Shown piece by piece: positions 1-6,814 of a DNA stretch of 10,591 nucleotides. This DNA comes from Methylotenera sp. (GTDB lineage Bacteria; Pseudomonadota; Gammaproteobacteria; Burkholderiales; Methylophilaceae): the NCBI GenBank assembly GCA_027310735.1, contig DAIDAH010000087.1:1-10591 (forward strand), written 5' to 3'. How positions within the stretch are numbered: position 1 is the stretch's first letter; every line of letters starts with the position of its first letter. The notes beneath the pieces were generated by a model. That model was not told the origin of the DNA. It did no database searches and was given only the letters and a program-made list of their open reading frames with translations. Made by a program: the position numbers and the translations under genes.

Positions 1-1
1 G

Positions 2-478
2 TTAACTGGTGTATTAATCCAACGCCGACTTAAAGAGGTTGGTATTGAAACTAACATTCGCGTTTTGGAATGGGCAAGCTTTTTGGGACGTTTTATTAAA
101 CCTAAAGAATTCGATGCTGTAGTGCTCGGCTGGAGCTTATCTTTAGATCCCGACCAATATAGTATCTGGCACTCCAGCCAGCAAGGGCCGGGACAATTCA
201 ACTTCATTAGCTACAGCAATCCTCGTGTAGATAAATTACTTGAGGCTGGCAGATTAGAGCTTAATCCTGAAAAGCGTATGAAAATTTATCATGAGTTCTC
301 AAAAATCCTGTTAGAAGACAGCCCCATCGTTTATTTATCTGCAGGTTATGGCTTAACCGCTATTCACAAACGTGTAAAAGGTATTGATAACCCCGCGCCC
401 CCAGCGGGTATTGGTCATAATTCTTACGAGTGGTATATTCCCAAGGCATACGCACGCACAGAAATAAGCGAGCACTGA
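2..478 (+). CDS. ABC transporter substrate-binding protein, family 5 (3' part only)
   Basis: This is the C-terminal 158 residues of an extracellular/periplasmic solute-binding protein of the peptide/nickel (SBP_bac_5, DppA/OppA-like) family. The reading frame is open at the left edge, so the start and signal peptide lie outside the window; full-length family members are about 500-540 residues. The part seen has the usual C-terminal lobe features: a segment ending in DAVVLGWSLSLDPDQYS, a Y-S-N-P-x-V-D-x-L-L motif, a helix with E-K-R-x-x-I-Y-x-x-F, and the late P-I-V-Y-L strand. In this family the protein captures a peptide or similar ligand and hands it to the two permeases. The first permease starts 13 bp downstream, so the genes are very probably one operon. 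The exact ligand cannot be read from this fragment. Confidence 0.9.
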   Translation, partial: LTGVLIQRRLKEVGIETNIRVLEWASFLGRFIKPKEFDAVVLGWSLSLDPDQYSIWHSSQQGPGQFNFISYSNPRVDKLLEAGRLELNPEKRMKIYHEFSKILLEDSPIVYLSAGYGLTAIHKRVKGIDNPAPPAGIGHNSYEWYIPKAYARTEISEH

Positions 479-491
479 TTAAAAATACGCC

Positions 492-1511
492 ATGCTTAAA
501 TACTTACTCAAACGTTTTTTATGGATGATTCCACTACTCATTGGCATCAGCCTGATTTCATTTTTCATCATGCACTTGGCACCGGGAGACATCACTACCA
601 GCGAAGCCAGCTTTAACCCGAAAGCCAGTGAAGAATCCAGACAAAAGCTACGTGAGTTATATAGTTTAGATAAACCTGTTATCGTGCAATATGGCTTATG
701 GCTAAAGCGCATGGCTACATTCGATTTTGGCACTTCATTTGCTTCACATCAACGCCCTGTTTTCTGGCAAACCAAAGACAAAGATGGCAACGTGACACTA
801 GGCATGATTCAAGAGGCCTTACCCATTACGCTACTTATCAATGTATTAAGTCTGATTTTAATTGTCGGCACAGCACTACCACTGGGGGTGATTTCTGCAC
901 TCAAGCAGAATCAACTCGCGGATCGTAGCATTACCTTGTTTGTATTTATCGGCTTTGCTATTCCCGGCTTCTGGCTTGCGCTGATACTGATGTACTGGAC
1001 AGGCGTGCAACATGCATGGCTACCAATTTCAGGTTTACAAAGTATCAGCCATGAGAACATGGGCTGGCTGGCGCAAATTTCAGACTCGCTCAAACACTTG
1101 GTGCTACCAGTATTTATCTCTGGCATTACTGGTCTGGCCGGCATATCGCTGTTTGTGCGCAACGGCATGCTAGAAGTGTTGCATCAAGACTACATTACCA
1201 CCGCACGCTCGAAAGGCTTAAGCGAAAACCGCGTGGTATATGGTCACGCCCTACGTAATGCCCTGCTACCGCTCATCACCATTTTTGGTTTAAGTATTCC
1301 CGGCCTGATTGGCGGCTCAGTGATTGCAGAAAGCATTTTTGCCATTCCCGGCATGGGCAAGCTGTTCTACGATGCAGTATTGATGCGCGACTTTCCTGTC
1401 ATTATGGGCATTCTTACCATTGGTGCCATACTGACGCTTATCGGCAACTTATTAGCAGATGTTGCCTACGCTTGGGCAGACCCTAGGGTCAGACGCGGAG
1501 TTGTGCGATGA
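492..1511 (+). CDS. dppB: Peptide/nickel-type ABC transporter permease, DppB-like
   Basis: This inner-membrane permease of 339 residues has the same length as E. coli DppB. The N-terminus (MLKYLLKRFLWMIPLLIGIS) is the typical basic cap plus first membrane segment, and is followed by the family H-L-A-P-G-D motif at about residues 28-33. Further hydrophobic segments lie near 112-137, 147-168, 205-222, 262-280 and 303-326. The cytoplasmic EAA loop, which contacts the ATPase, is at about 234-260 (Y-I-T-T-A-R-S-K-G-L ... H-A-L-R-N-A-L-L-P). The C-terminal I-F-x-I-P-G-M-G-K-L motif is also present. It sits 13 bp after the binding-protein gene and overlaps the next permease by 4 bp (ATGA), indicating translational coupling. 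The symbol reflects family resemblance; Opp-, Nik- or Gsi-type substrate specificity cannot be excluded. No ATPase gene is in the window. Confidence 0.9.
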   Translation: MLKYLLKRFLWMIPLLIGISLISFFIMHLAPGDITTSEASFNPKASEESRQKLRELYSLDKPVIVQYGLWLKRMATFDFGTSFASHQRPVFWQTKDKDGNVTLGMIQEALPITLLINVLSLILIVGTALPLGVISALKQNQLADRSITLFVFIGFAIPGFWLALILMYWTGVQHAWLPISGLQSISHENMGWLAQISDSLKHLVLPVFISGITGLAGISLFVRNGMLEVLHQDYITTARSKGLSENRVVYGHALRNALLPLITIFGLSIPGLIGGSVIAESIFAIPGMGKLFYDAVLMRDFPVIMGILTIGAILTLIGNLLADVAYAWADPRVRRGVVR

Positions 1512-2326
1512 AAAAGGCCTTTTCCAACCCGCTCACAATTCTAGGTTTTGTCATAATTGCCAGCATACTGCTGCTCGCATTAACCGCCCCTTTCATCGCG
1601 CCTTATGACCCAAATGCCATTGATGTTAAAGTCATTTTACTCGCGCCCTCCTATAACCACTGGATGGGCACAGACGGACTTGGTCGCGATGTATTCTCAC
1701 GCATGCTTTATGGCGCACGCATATCGCTCATGGTGGGCTTTGTAGCGGTAGGTATCGCCACCGCCATCGGTATCGTTTTAGGTGCTATTGCTGGCTTTTA
1801 TCGCGGCTGGGTTGATACCGTCATTATGCGGACGGTGGACGTCATGCTCTCCATCCCCACCTTTTTTCTAATTCTGGCGGTAATTGCATTTTTAACACCT
1901 TCCATCTGGAACATTATGATTGTGATTGGGCTCACCTCATGGATGGGCGTCACTCGCTTGGTACGTGCAGAGTTTTTAAGCCTGCGCAATCGAGAGTTTG
2001 TCTTAGCAGCACAAGCCTTAGGTGCTAAAGATGCACGGCTAATCTTTACGCATTTATTACCTAACAGCCTAACTCCTATTATTGTCAGCTCTATTTTAGG
2101 CATTGCTAGTGCGGTACTTGTTGAGTCAGGCTTAAGCTTTCTAGGGCTTGGGGTACAAGCACCACAGGCTTCATGGGGTAATATTCTGACAGATGGCAAG
2201 GAGTACATTCAGTTCGCATGGTGGCTATCGCTGTTCCCGGGGCTTGCGATATTGATCACCGTGTTAGGGTATAATCTGCTTGGAGATGGGCTACGTGATG
2301 CGTACAACCCGAGAACAAGTCGCTAA
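1508..2326 (+). CDS. dppC: Peptide/nickel-type ABC transporter permease, DppC-like
   Basis: This is the second membrane subunit of the transporter, 272 residues, slightly shorter than E. coli DppC (about 300) because the N-terminal cytoplasmic tail is short. The first membrane segment is at about 9-30, followed by A-P-Y-D-P-N. The family signature M-G-T-D-x-L-G-R-D-V-x-S-R-M is at 53-66. The EAA loop (A-A-Q-A-L-G-A-K-D-A-R-L-I-F-x-H-L-L-P-N) is at about 167-186. The C-terminal G-L-S-F-L-G-L-G and N-L-L-G-D-G-L-R-D signatures are at 208-215 and 256-264. The start codon lies inside the stop of the dppB-like gene (ATGA overlap), which supports the chosen start. DppB and DppC form the heterodimeric channel; the ATP-binding subunits must be encoded elsewhere. 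Substrate is unproven. Confidence 0.9.
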   Translation: MKKAFSNPLTILGFVIIASILLLALTAPFIAPYDPNAIDVKVILLAPSYNHWMGTDGLGRDVFSRMLYGARISLMVGFVAVGIATAIGIVLGAIAGFYRGWVDTVIMRTVDVMLSIPTFFLILAVIAFLTPSIWNIMIVIGLTSWMGVTRLVRAEFLSLRNREFVLAAQALGAKDARLIFTHLLPNSLTPIIVSSILGIASAVLVESGLSFLGLGVQAPQASWGNILTDGKEYIQFAWWLSLFPGLAILITVLGYNLLGDGLRDAYNPRTSR

Positions 2327-2380
2327 GGCGACCAACATAAGCATTTTATTAAGTACACAAAGTATAGATAGGAATATGTC

Positions 2381-3166
2381 ATGGGATTTTTAGCAGGCAA
2401 AAAAATATTAATCGCTGGTTTATTAAGCAATCGTTCAATCGCTTACGGCATTGCCGCCGCAATGAAACGTGAAGGCGCTGAGCTTGCTTTCACTTATCAG
2501 GTAGAAAAACACAAAGACCGTGTAGCTAAGCTGGCCGCAGACTTTGACTCAAAACTGGTTTTTCATTGTGACGTTGCAGAAGACAGCTTGATTGACGCCC
2601 TATTCCCAGCCATTGCAGAGCATTGGGATGGTATCGACTCTATCGTACACTCAATAGCCTTCGTACCAAAAGATGCACTAGATGGTGACTATCTGGAGAA
2701 AGTAACGCGTGAAAATTTCCGTATCGCGCATGACATCAGCTCATACAGTTTTGCCGCAATGGCTAAAGCAGCATTGCCAATGATGCAAGGCAGAAATGGT
2801 AGCTTGCTAACACTAAGCTACTTGGGTGCAGAACGTACAATGCCTAACTACAACGTGATGGGCCTGGCCAAAGCCAGTCTGGAAGCCAATGTACGTTACA
2901 TGGCGCAAAGTCTAGGTCCAAAAGGTATACGGGTAAATGCTGTTTCTGCCGGTCCGATTAAAACACTTGCAGCTTCCGGTATTGCAGACTTTGACAAAAT
3001 GATCGGCTTCAATGAAAAACATGCTGCATTACGTCGCAATGTAACGATTGAAGAAGTGGGTAACGCATCTGCATTCTTATGTAGCGACCTAGCATCAGGC
3101 ATTACAGGTGAAATCACTTATGTTGATGGTGGCATGAACATTACTGCTGCAGGTGTGATTGACTAA
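2381..3166 (+). CDS. fabI: Enoyl-[acyl-carrier-protein] reductase (NADH), FabI
   Basis: FabI catalyses the last reduction of each fatty-acid elongation cycle in the cytoplasm, converting trans-2-enoyl-ACP to acyl-ACP with NADH. The 261-residue protein aligns along its full length with E. coli FabI (262). It opens with MGFLAGKKILIAGLLSNRSI, the divergent short-chain-reductase nucleotide site. It carries the catalytic Tyr147 (in LSYLGAER), Tyr157 and Lys164 (Y-N-V-M-G-L-A-K), then S-A-G-P-I-K-T-L-A-A-S-G-I at 189-201 and the C-terminal Y-V-D-G-G-M. The position equivalent to E. coli Gly93, the classical diazaborine/triclosan resistance site, is Ala93 (H-S-I-A-F). Ala is a normal alternative in FabI homologues, so this alone does not imply resistance. 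AGGAA lies 8 bp before the ATG. The gene follows the transporter by 54 bp and is closed by a strong terminator. Confidence 0.97.
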   Translation: MGFLAGKKILIAGLLSNRSIAYGIAAAMKREGAELAFTYQVEKHKDRVAKLAADFDSKLVFHCDVAEDSLIDALFPAIAEHWDGIDSIVHSIAFVPKDALDGDYLEKVTRENFRIAHDISSYSFAAMAKAALPMMQGRNGSLLTLSYLGAERTMPNYNVMGLAKASLEANVRYMAQSLGPKGIRVNAVSAGPIKTLAASGIADFDKMIGFNEKHAALRRNVTIEEVGNASAFLCSDLASGITGEITYVDGGMNITAAGVID

Positions 3167-3191
3167 TAAAACTTGGTTTTAATACCTAAAT

Positions 3192-3228
3192 AAAAAGGCA
3201 CTGCTTCTATTTTTAGCAGTGCCTTTTT
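3192..3228 (+). terminator. Rho-independent terminator after fabI
   Basis: A perfect 14-bp stem pairs 3192-3205 (aaaaaggcactgct) with 3215-3228 (agcagtgccttttt) around a 9-nt loop. The GC-rich core is flanked by A and T tracts, so it could terminate transcription from either side. It lies 26 bp after the fabI stop and separates fabI from lapB. Confidence 0.93.
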
Positions 3229-3315
3229 ACACAAAAAGTTTAATTAAAATCGTCAGGCCGGAACGCGCCCAACATCACATAGTCAGCAATCAATTAGGGT
3301 AAAAAGTGAAGCATC

Positions 3316-4506
3316 ATGGAATTTGAATTTTGGTGGTTATTAGCACTGCCTTTATTTTTCAGTCTCGGCTGGTTAGCCGCGCGCGTCGACCTCAAACAAC
3401 TGTTAGCTGAATCAACGGCTTTACCCGCAGCCTATTTTAGAGGTTTAAACTTCCTAATCACAAATCAGCAAGATAAAGCAATCGAAGCCTTTTCAGAAGC
3501 GGTGCAAGCTAATACAGACTCACTAGAGCTACATTTTGCATTAGGTAGTCTATTCAGAAAGCGCGGCGAGGTCGACCGTGCAATTCATTTACACTTAAAT
3601 CTTCTTGAAAAAAAAGAACTTGAGCCACAACAAAAAGTTGCAGTTACCGCAGAGCTTGCACAGGACTATCTAAAAGCAGGTCTACTTGACCGCGCTGAAG
3701 AACTGTTTGAATCACTCAATGATGATCGTTATCGGCAACCTGCATTACGTGCCTTGCTTGAAATTTACGTGCGTGAACGTGAATGGGAGCGTGCCATAAA
3801 AGCTGCGACCGAATTAGAGCGACTTTCTGGCGTACCATTTCGCATTGAAATCGCACATTACTACTGCGAAAAAGCCGTTAAATCAAAACTAGCCAATGAC
3901 ACACATACGGCCCGGTTTGAACTTGATCTCGCTCTTAATGCAAATAAAAATTGTGTGCGCGCCAATGTATTAATGGGTGATTTGGAAGTAGAAGCGAATA
4001 CGCATAAAGCTGCCATTTCAACTTGGAAGCAAATTGAATTCCAAAAACCTGAATATCTAGGCTTAATCGCGCCTAAGTTACTGAATAGCTATCGCGCATT
4101 AAACGAGACACAGGAAGGTTTAAACTTGCTGAAAACCTATCTGCAAACTTACCACTTACCGTCACTGCTAAATGTACTATTCGAGGCTACACTGGCTGAA
4201 GAAGGCGCAACTAGTGCAGCAAAACTAGCACGTACAGAGTTAATAAAAAAACCAAGTTTAAGTACATTAGATCAATTGCTGCAAGCTCGTGCTATCGAAG
4301 AATCTAATATTCAAACAACTAACCCTGCAGGCAAACCACTTGAGCATCAAGATACGCAACTGATGCAACAAGCGGTTCGACACGCAATTGGCAACAAAAC
4401 TGCTTATTATTGTGAGCAATGTGGCTTTAAAGCCAAATATCACCACTGGCAATGCCCTGCTTGTAACGCATGGGAAGCGCTACCGGCAGAACCAGTAACC
4501 ATCTGA
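3316..4506 (+). CDS. lapB: Lipopolysaccharide assembly protein LapB (YciM)
   Basis: LapB is an inner-membrane-anchored TPR protein; in E. coli it controls LPS synthesis by promoting FtsH-dependent turnover of LpxC. The 396-residue length is close to E. coli LapB (389). A single membrane anchor is at about 5-21 (F-W-W-L-L-A-L-P-L-F-F). It is followed by the characteristic Y-F-R-G-L-N-F-L segment at 40-47 and TPR-type helical repeats through about 330, for example Q-D-K-A-I-E-A-F near 52-59 and G-E-V-D-R-A-I at 84-90. A rubredoxin-like zinc site closes the protein: Cys366-x2-Cys369 and Cys380-x2-Cys383, with the hallmark H-W-Q-C-P-A-C-N-A-W. pyrF follows after 21 bp, as in E. coli. The small partner gene lapA, usually upstream, is absent here; the fabI terminator occupies that side. 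No clear promoter was identified in the 87 bp between the terminator and the start. Confidence 0.94.
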   Translation: MEFEFWWLLALPLFFSLGWLAARVDLKQLLAESTALPAAYFRGLNFLITNQQDKAIEAFSEAVQANTDSLELHFALGSLFRKRGEVDRAIHLHLNLLEKKELEPQQKVAVTAELAQDYLKAGLLDRAEELFESLNDDRYRQPALRALLEIYVREREWERAIKAATELERLSGVPFRIEIAHYYCEKAVKSKLANDTHTARFELDLALNANKNCVRANVLMGDLEVEANTHKAAISTWKQIEFQKPEYLGLIAPKLLNSYRALNETQEGLNLLKTYLQTYHLPSLLNVLFEATLAEEGATSAAKLARTELIKKPSLSTLDQLLQARAIEESNIQTTNPAGKPLEHQDTQLMQQAVRHAIGNKTAYYCEQCGFKAKYHHWQCPACNAWEALPAEPVTI

Positions 4507-4527
4507 TTTAGATCAAACCCTATAAAA

Positions 4528-5253
4528 ATGACTATGACCAAACAATCAAACTCCAATGACCCAAAAATTGTTGTTGCATTAGATTACGCTGATGCTGCAA
4601 GTGCCATGACACTTGTTAAGCAACTAGACCCAACACTGTGTAGATTAAAAGTTGGCAAAGAGCTCTTTACGGCAGCCGGACCACAATTTGTTACGCAATT
4701 AGCACATTTGAATTTTGGCGTATTTCTGGATTTAAAATTTCACGATATTCCCAACACCGTCGCCAAGGCCTGCACAGCAGCAAGTAGCTTAGGCATTTGG
4801 ATGCTGAATGTGCATGCCAGCGGTGGACTGGAAATGATGCAAGCTGCACGTCATGCAGTTGACAACACTGAAGCAAAGCCACTTTTAATTGCAGTGACTG
4901 TGCTAACTAGTATGAATCAACAGACATTAAATCAAATTGGCATTCAAACACCATTGGCAACACATGTACTTAACCTTGCCACACTCACACAACAAGCTGG
5001 CTTAGACGGGGTTGTCTGCTCAGCACTTGAAGCAAGTATGCTACGCAAAGCGCTTGGCAATGACTTTTGCCTAGTCACCCCAGGCATACGCCCTGCCAAT
5101 GCAAGCCAAGACGATCAATCTCGCATTGTCACACCAAAAGATGCTCTGGCTAATGGCTCAAGCTACTTGGTCATTGGCAGACCCATTACACAAGCAGCAA
5201 ATCCACTCAAAGCACTAGAGGCGATCTATGCGGATATTTCTCTAATGAATTAA
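4528..5253 (+). CDS. pyrF: Orotidine 5'-phosphate decarboxylase, PyrF
   Basis: PyrF catalyses the final step of de novo UMP synthesis, decarboxylating orotidine 5'-phosphate to UMP in the cytoplasm. The 241-residue protein is a full-length group-I (E. coli-like) enzyme. It shows V-V-A-L-D at 15-19, the substrate-binding Lys41 in L-K-V-G-K, the catalytic signature L-D-L-K-F-H-D-I-P-N-T with Asp68, Lys70 and Asp73, the T-P-G-I-R segment at 184-188, and the phosphate-binding V-I-G-R-P-I-T at 215-221. Two in-frame ATGs, 4528 and 4534, are both possible and neither has an obvious Shine-Dalgarno. The gene probably relies on transcription and translation from lapB 21 bp upstream. It ends at a strong bidirectional terminator. 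Confidence 0.96.
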   Translation: MTMTKQSNSNDPKIVVALDYADAASAMTLVKQLDPTLCRLKVGKELFTAAGPQFVTQLAHLNFGVFLDLKFHDIPNTVAKACTAASSLGIWMLNVHASGGLEMMQAARHAVDNTEAKPLLIAVTVLTSMNQQTLNQIGIQTPLATHVLNLATLTQQAGLDGVVCSALEASMLRKALGNDFCLVTPGIRPANASQDDQSRIVTPKDALANGSSYLVIGRPITQAANPLKALEAIYADISLMN

Positions 5254-5273
5254 ACCAGCAGGTACAAAGACAT

Positions 5274-5304
5274 AAAAAAGCCCCGACTGAACTGGGGCTT
5301 TTTT
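5274..5304. terminator. Bidirectional terminator between pyrF and the convergent comEA-like gene
   Basis: An 11-bp perfect stem pairs 5274-5284 (aaaaaagcccc) with 5294-5304 (ggggctttttt) around a 9-nt loop. The T run on the plus strand serves pyrF, ending at 5253. The A run on the 5' side gives a U tract on the minus strand and serves the gene whose stop is at 5349. Confidence 0.94.
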
Positions 5305-5348
5305 ATTACGCCTACTCATTGAGTAGACAGCATGTTCACTCAACTACC

Positions 5349-5729
5349 TTACTTCGTTTTTGCTTTAGTATCAGTTGCGGCTTTAGCTGGTACAGCAGCA
5401 GGGGTGGTCACTGTAGTAGGAGCAGGTTTAGTCACTTTAGCAGCCGGAGCTGCTGCAGGAACTACAGCCGTAGTTTTACCAGTTACAGATACATCATTAC
5501 GCACTTTTTTCAAAATAGCTGGACCAATTCCCTTTACGCTTTCAAGTTCATCTACAGACTTAAAGCCGCCATTTTTTTGACGATAATCAATAATGGCTTT
5601 TGCTTTTGCTGGTCCAATTCCATTTAATCCTTCAAGTTCGGCTTGCGTTGCTGTATTCAGGTTAACTGCGGCAAGCGCACTAAGGCTAAAACTTAAAAAA
5701 GCTAGTAGTACAAACAACATTTTTTTCAT
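5349..5729 (-). CDS. Secreted ComEA-like helix-hairpin-helix DNA-binding protein
   Basis: This 126-residue protein has a clear signal peptide (MKKMLFVLLAFLSFSLSALA, cleavage probably after Ala20), so it should be exported to the periplasm. The mature part begins V-N-L-N-T-A-T-Q-A-E-L, the standard ComEA start, and carries two helix-hairpin-helix turns: L-N-G-I-G-P-A-K-A at 35-43 and V-K-G-I-G-P-A-I-L at 65-73. Proteins of this type bind DNA non-specifically; ComEA acts as a periplasmic DNA receptor or ratchet during natural transformation. A tail of about 40 residues rich in Ala, Pro, Thr, Val and Lys follows from about residue 85; it is low-complexity and resembles histone-H1-like tails. GGAG lies 7 nt before the ATG, confirming the start. 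The gene is convergent with pyrF. Whether it works in competence here is inferred from family only. Confidence 0.9.
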   Translation of the reverse strand: MKKMLFVLLAFLSFSLSALAAVNLNTATQAELEGLNGIGPAKAKAIIDYRQKNGGFKSVDELESVKGIGPAILKKVRNDVSVTGKTTAVVPAAAPAAKVTKPAPTTVTTPAAVPAKAATDTKAKTK

Positions 5730-5855
5730 TTTAATTCTCCGTTTTTTGAAACTGACTATTAATTAAAGGGTTGTTTAAATTGGATAAACAACTGACTAAT
5801 ATCTTAGCTTAATTATGTAAAAAAACACAACGTTGACCCTCTATGATTGTTATCA

Positions 5856-5883
5856 TTGACAAAGATCGCTATTAATATAGAAT
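5856..5883 (+). promoter_or_regulatory. Sigma-70-type promoter for tRNA-Leu
   Basis: A perfect -35 box TTGACA (5856-5861) is followed after 16 bp by TAGAAT (5878-5883), five of six consensus -10 bases. Transcription would begin near 5890, about 50 nt before the tRNA. Position and orientation fit the tRNA-Leu gene. Confidence 0.7.
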
Positions 5884-5894
5884 TCACCGCTTCT

Positions 5895-5926
5895 TTTTAT
5901 CCAACCGCATATGATGCTGGATAAAA
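5895..5926 (+). repeat. Inverted repeat in the tRNA-Leu 5' leader
   Basis: TTTTATCCA (5895-5903) pairs perfectly with TGGATAAAA (5918-5926). Inside, GCAT (5907-5910) can pair with ATGC (5914-5917) around a 3-nt loop, leaving a 3-nt bulge. It falls at or next to the predicted transcript start and ends 15 nt before the mature tRNA, so it would form a hairpin in the leader RNA. Its role is unknown; tRNA precursor processing is one possibility. Confidence 0.6.
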
Positions 5927-5941
5927 GTGTAAGTGGTAATT

Positions 5942-6026
5942 GCCCAGATGGCGGAATTGGTAGACGCGCATGGTTCAGGTCCATGTGCCTTAGGGTGTGG
6001 AGGTTCGAGTCCTCTTCTGGGCACCA
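5942..6026 (+). tRNA. tRNA-Leu (anticodon CAG)
   Basis: All parts of a type II (long variable arm) tRNA are present. The acceptor stem GCCCAGA (5942-5948) pairs fully with TCTGGGC (6016-6022), then discriminator A and an encoded CCA (6024-6026). The D arm starts at 5951 and contains GG at 5959-5960. The anticodon stem is CATGG/CCATG with loop TTCAGGT; the anticodon CAG at 5976-5978 reads the leucine codon CUG. A 13-nt variable arm (5986-5998) and a T arm with loop TTCGAGT (6004-6010) follow. The 3' half of tRNA-Leu genes is a common integration target for tyrosine-recombinase elements, and the DNA to the right has accessory character. Confidence 0.97.
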
Positions 6027-6052
6027 ATAAAATACAGCTAGAACCAGCATAT

Positions 6053-6087
6053 AAGCTACTTACAGAGATGTTTAGTGGCTTTTTTTT
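6053..6087 (+). terminator. Rho-independent terminator of tRNA-Leu
   Basis: AAGCTACT (6053-6060) pairs with AGTGGCTT (6074-6081) with one G-T wobble, around a 13-nt loop, and runs into an 8-nt T tract (6080-6087). It lies 26 nt past the CCA end of the tRNA. Confidence 0.75.
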
Positions 6088-6088
6088 A

Positions 6089-6112
6089 ACGCATATTTAC
6101 GCATATTTACGC
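6089..6112. repeat. 10-bp tandem direct repeat next to the tRNA terminator
   Basis: The unit ACGCATATTT occurs twice head to tail (6089-6098 and 6099-6108) and a third partial copy, ACGC, follows. The 10-bp period puts the copies on the same face of the helix. In integrative elements such phased direct repeats beside an att site can bind the integrase arm domain or an excisionase; that role is only inferred here from position. Confidence 0.6.
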
Positions 6113-6202
6113 CATTATTCACTCATATGCATATCCAACATGCCAATTACAAGGTCGATTTACAATTAAGAAAATTGGAACAATGCCTATGCATTACACA
6201 AT

Positions 6203-6745
6203 TTATTGATTGAATTTTCCTAGAAGATCCATAACGTTGCTATATCCCTCGTTATAGCAAATAACATCTATAGGTCTTTTGCCGTCTAAAGCAACTTTAG
6301 CTTTAGACATCCAATCGTAGAATGCTTTTTGACCACCTAACTTCCTAAGCCCAAGCTCTAATAGTTTCTTGTAATCCTGATTAGGATTAATTACAAGATT
6401 ATTATCCATTTCTGGAGTGGCTTTCAGCACTCTTTTAAAATTGAACTCATCTGTCTCATCAACACTACAAGATCCGAGGCATCTTGGATAAGACATACAA
6501 CTCCAGAAAATTGAGCCTCTACGAGTCGATCTAATGTGCATTTGACCACCACATTTTGGACATTGAACTTGTTTGAAACTGGGAAGTTTTTTTAATTTTG
6601 CTGATTCAGAAACAAAATCTTCCAGTTCAATTGGCACTGGCTCTAAACAATACCATCCGATTTTTTCATCATCAAAAGCCCCATATTCAGTTGCATAAGC
6701 TTCGACTGCAGGAGTTATATCTAATGGAATTTTCTTAATAGCCAT
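6203..6745 (-). CDS. Topoisomerase-type C4 zinc finger protein with DUF2384/ParS-like C-terminal domain
   Basis: This is a 180-residue protein. A zinc finger of the bacterial topoisomerase I C-terminal type is at about 62-89: C-P-K-C-G-G-x-M (Cys62, Cys65), then R-R-G-S-I-F-W-S-C and Y-P-R-C (Cys83, Cys89). Such fingers bind single-stranded DNA. The last 55 residues (about 126-178) read L-G-L-R-K-L-G-G-Q ... F-Y-D-W-M ... A-L-D-G-K-R-P-I-D-V ... E-G-Y-S-N-V-M-D-L-L. This matches the toxin-binding domain of MbcA/ParS/Xre antitoxins (DUF2384), normally paired with a RES-domain toxin; no RES gene is in view. The start at 6745 is preferred because AAGGAC lies 10 nt upstream and the conserved part begins there; a frame extension to 6835 lacks support. 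It is the first gene past tRNA-Leu, pointing towards it. The function is unknown; a DNA-binding regulator is a reasonable guess. Confidence 0.72.
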   Translation of the reverse strand: MAIKKIPLDITPAVEAYATEYGAFDDEKIGWYCLEPVPIELEDFVSESAKLKKLPSFKQVQCPKCGGQMHIRSTRRGSIFWSCMSYPRCLGSCSVDETDEFNFKRVLKATPEMDNNLVINPNQDYKKLLELGLRKLGGQKAFYDWMSKAKVALDGKRPIDVICYNEGYSNVMDLLGKFNQ

Positions 6746-6801
6746 AATTAGCTTTGTCCTTGATGAACACTGCCTAACTAATAATAAAGTACGGAGAACG
6801 T

Positions 6802-6814
6802 AGCAAAGTTTGCT
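6802..6814. promoter_or_regulatory. Operator-like palindrome upstream of the zinc-finger gene
   Basis: AGCAAA (6802-6807) and TTTGCT (6809-6814) are perfect inverted arms around a single G. With one skipped base the match extends outwards as GT...AC. It lies 57-69 bp upstream of the start at 6745, where a repressor site would be expected. No protein can be assigned. Confidence 0.35.

Noticed and set aside
2700..2710. FabI Ala93 (E. coli Gly93 position) as a resistance mutation; the codon itself is at 2657-2659.
   Set aside because: Ala is a natural residue here in many FabI proteins, so resistance cannot be claimed from it.
5319..5627. Two plus-strand frames, one rich in Val/Ala/Gly and looking like a membrane protein.
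   Set aside because: They are the antisense of the Ala/Pro/Thr-rich tail and HhH region of the ComEA-like gene, which has a signal peptide, family motifs and a good ribosome site.
5840..5862. A Fur-box-like sequence (AATGATAACAATCAT on the minus strand) near the tRNA promoter.
   Set aside because: Roughly 13 of 19 positions match the consensus and the second half is poor; too weak to call in AT-rich DNA.
5853..6169. Frames on both strands across the tRNA-Leu.
   Set aside because: They read through a complete tRNA gene and its flanks; no ribosome site or family similarity.
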